DNA from: Colwellia sp. 75C3
GTDB lineage: Bacteria; Pseudomonadota; Gammaproteobacteria; Enterobacterales; Alteromonadaceae
Direction of reading: 5' to 3'
DNA length: 64,000 bases
Assembly: GCF_002836255.1 (NCBI RefSeq)
Contig: NZ_PJAU01000055.1
Location: 1-64,000, forward strand
In this document: positions 61,897-64,000 of the stretch, in pieces
How the letters are laid out: each line of letters opens with the position of its first letter
Numbering within the stretch: the stretch's first letter is position 1
Translations under genes and position numbers: made by a program
Notes under the pieces: generated by a model
Database searches by the model: none
Seen by the model: the letters and a program-made list of their open reading frames with translations, nothing else
What the model was told of the DNA's origin: nothing

Positions 61897-64000
61897 TTAG
61901 TTAGCAACAATATTAAGTAACTTACCTGGGATATAAATAACTTTGCGTATGGTATTACCTTCGGTAAATTTCAATACACTTTCATTATTTAAACCTAGCG
62001 CTTCAACAACGTCTTTACTTGCATCGGCAGCAACGGTAATTTTGGCACGTAACTTACCATTCACTTGCACGATAATAAGCTTTTCATCTTCAACTAAAGC
62101 ACTGTCGTCGACTGCAGGCCAAGTAGCATCTTCAACATTAACATCACTACCGCCAACTGATTGCCATAAATTGTGACATAAATGTGGAGTAATTGGCGTT
62201 AACATTAATACCACGGCGCGAACTGCTTCTTGCATTATCGCTTTATCTTCATCACTGTCTAGCTTAGCTTTACCCAAGTGATTCATTAATTCCATGATGG
62301 CAGCTATTGCAGTGTTGAACGTATTTCGACGACCAATATCATCGGTTACTTTTGCAATAGTTTTATGTAATTCACGACGTAATTTTTTATGGCCAGCAGT
62401 TAATGTTAACGTCGCAATATCAACAACAGGTGAGTTACTAGTGCTTTCAACAAAGTCATGCGCTAATTTATAAACACGTTTAACGAAACGATGTGCGCCT
62501 TCAACACCGGCATCAGACCATTCTAAGGTTTGCTCTGGTGGTGAAGTGAACATAATAAATAAACGTACAGTATCAGCACCGTATTTCTCGATAACTTCCT
62601 GCGGGTCAATACCGTTATTTTTGGATTTAGACATTTTGCTCATACCTGCAGATAACACAGGTAGGCCATCAATTTTACTAATTGATGAGGTGATATTGCC
62701 TTTGTCGTCACGTTCTACGGTAACATCTGTTGGTGCAATCCACTCCTGACCACCATTGTCAGCTTCACGATAATATGTTTCAGCTAAAACCATGCCCTGA
62801 CATAAAAGCTTTTTAAACGGTTCGTCACAGTCAACTAAGCCGACATCACGTAATAATTTATGGAAGAAGCGTGAGTATAATAAATGCAATATTGCATGTT
62901 CGATACCACCAATATATTGATCTACAGGCAACCAGTAGTTTGCTTTAGCAGGATCAATCATCTGGGTGTCATCATTTGGTGAACAATAACGAGCGTAATA
63001 CCAAGAAGATTCCATGAAGGTATCAAAGGTATCTGTTTCACGTAGAGCTTCTTCACCGTTATAAGTGGTTTTTGCCCACTCTGGATCCGCTTTAATCGGT
63101 GATGTTGTACCATTCATAACCACGTCTTCTGGTAATATTACCGGCAATTCGCTTTCAGGCACAGGAACTGATTCACCATTAGCAAGGTTAAGCATTGGAA
63201 TTGGCGTACCCCAATAACGTTGGCGAGAAACTCCCCAATCACGTAAACGGTAGTTAGTCGTCGTTTTACCTTTGTTTTCGCTGATTAATTTATCGCTGAT
63301 TGCTTTAAACGCTGCTTCGAAATCTAAACCATCAAATTCACCTGAATTGATTAAGGTAGATTTTTCTGTGATAGCAGCTTTGCTAATATCATCAGATTCT
63401 TGACCGGCAATAACTTGCTCTATCTCTAAGCCATATTTAGTTGCAAATTCATAATCACGTTGGTCATGTCCTGGTACCGACATTACCGCACCCGAACCAT
63501 AATCCATTAACACAAAGTTAGCAGCCCATACAGGGACTAACTTACCCGTTAGTGGGTGAATAGCTTTAAGGCCGGTATCAACACCTTTCTTTTCCATTGC
63601 TGCCATATCAGCTTCAGTGGTTTTACTGTTTTTACATTCATCGATAAAAGCGGCTAAATCTGCATTATCTTTTGCAGCTGCTACAGCTAATGGATGTTGT
63701 GCAGCAAGGGCAACATAAGTAACACCCATTAACGTATCAGGTCGAGTTGTGTAAATATCAAAACTTTCAGTTGAATCGCTAACCGCAAACGTCATCTCAA
63801 CACCTTGAGAACGACCAATCCAGTTACGTTGCATGGTTTTCACTTGCTCAGGCCATTCGGTTAATTGATCTAAATCATCAAGTAACTCTTCGGCGTAAGC
63901 AGTAATTTTAATAAACCATTGTGGAATTTGTTTACGTTCAACAAGAGCACCTGAACGCCAACCTCTACCATCAATAACTTGTTCGTTAGCTAAAACAGTT
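61897..64000 (-). CDS. leuS: Leucyl-tRNA synthetase (partial; 5' end beyond the window)
   Basis: About 700 C-terminal residues are visible. The frame runs open to the last base of the window ([20 protein letters not shown] before the first internal Met), so the gene continues past position 64000. The editing domain has [15 protein letters not shown]. The class-I signature KMSKSKNNG is present near residue 420 of the visible part, followed by the anticodon-binding domain. The HIGH motif must lie outside. It charges tRNA-Leu. Confidence 0.97.
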   Translation of the reverse strand, partial: TVLANEQVIDGRGWRSGALVERKQIPQWFIKITAYAEELLDDLDQLTEWPEQVKTMQRNWIGRSQGVEMTFAVSDSTESFDIYTTRPDTLMGVTYVALAAQHPLAVAAAKDNADLAAFIDECKNSKTTEADMAAMEKKGVDTGLKAIHPLTGKLVPVWAANFVLMDYGSGAVMSVPGHDQRDYEFATKYGLEIEQVIAGQESDDISKAAITEKSTLINSGEFDGLDFEAAFKAISDKLISENKGKTTTNYRLRDWGVSRQRYWGTPIPMLNLANGESVPVPESELPVILPEDVVMNGTTSPIKADPEWAKTTYNGEEALRETDTFDTFMESSWYYARYCSPNDDTQMIDPAKANYWLPVDQYIGGIEHAILHLLYSRFFHKLLRDVGLVDCDEPFKKLLCQGMVLAETYYREADNGGQEWIAPTDVTVERDDKGNITSSISKIDGLPVLSAGMSKMSKSKNNGIDPQEVIEKYGADTVRLFIMFTSPPEQTLEWSDAGVEGAHRFVKRVYKLAHDFVESTSNSPVVDIATLTLTAGHKKLRRELHKTIAKVTDDIGRRNTFNTAIAAIMELMNHLGKAKLDSDEDKAIMQEAVRAVVLMLTPITPHLCHNLWQSVGGSDVNVEDATWPAVDDSALVEDEKLIIVQVNGKLRAKITVAADASKDVVEALGLNNESVLKFTEGNTIRKVIYIPGKLLNIVAN

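Overview
The window is an AT-rich chromosomal segment of a marine gammaproteobacterium, most likely Colwellia or a close relative in Alteromonadales. I infer this from the protein families, the conserved lipA-to-leuS gene order and the interspersed repeats. No database search was possible. No CRISPR array, tRNA, transposase, integrase or phage block was seen. Nearly everything reads as ordinary chromosome with a dense set of small non-coding repeats.

Layout. Bases 1-230 are the tail of an rRNA operon: a divergent 5S end, a second decayed 5S-like copy, and the operon terminator. Bases 300-7100 hold an unknown 395-aa protein, a MATE exporter, a small secreted protein facing a GcvA-like LysR regulator, and a DUF898 membrane protein paired with an M48 protease. 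Bases 7100-14900 are a sparse signalling zone with a TorF-type porin plus solute-binding protein, a chemotaxis receptor, a PAS-PAS-GGDEF diguanylate cyclase and a second binding protein. Long non-coding gaps there carry decayed copies of one repeat.

Bases 14.8-20.6 kb form an envelope-transport locus: a TetR regulator with three matching operator palindromes, an RND/MMPL permease, a LolA-like periplasmic protein and an outer-membrane barrel. Then come an HDAC-type deacetylase beside a CoA-transferase/GNAT fusion, a sulfotransferase-like protein, miaE, a LiaF/DUF1707 protein and a DUF1697 protein. Bases 27-31.5 kb are a sulfur/methionine locus (metR, TSUP exporter, mesD, mesX) that fits oxygen-dependent, folate-independent methionine synthesis. 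Bases 32-37 kb are housekeeping and accessory genes (thioesterase, yajD, PspB-like protein, MFS, RNase HI with a hybrid-binding domain, DUF3422). Bases 37.7-47.6 kb hold aldB with an AraC regulator, an RbgA-type GTPase, a HIT protein, methionine gamma-lyase facing a TyrR-like activator, and an orphan Ser/Thr kinase. A TonB-dependent receptor follows.

Bases 50.8-64.0 kb, all on the minus strand, are the conserved envelope/lipoate/housekeeping cluster leuS-lptE-holA-nadD-rsfS-rlmH-mrdA-mrdB-rlpA-dacA-ybeD-lipB-lipA. It is the same order as in Escherichia coli, and leuS runs off the window end.

The strongest unexplained structure is the repeats. Three 265-266 bp MITE-like elements share a core but have two kinds of terminal inverted repeat. 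A second, smaller family has two copies, one of which contains a nested palindrome. A third, older and decayed family fills the gaps at 7-15 kb.
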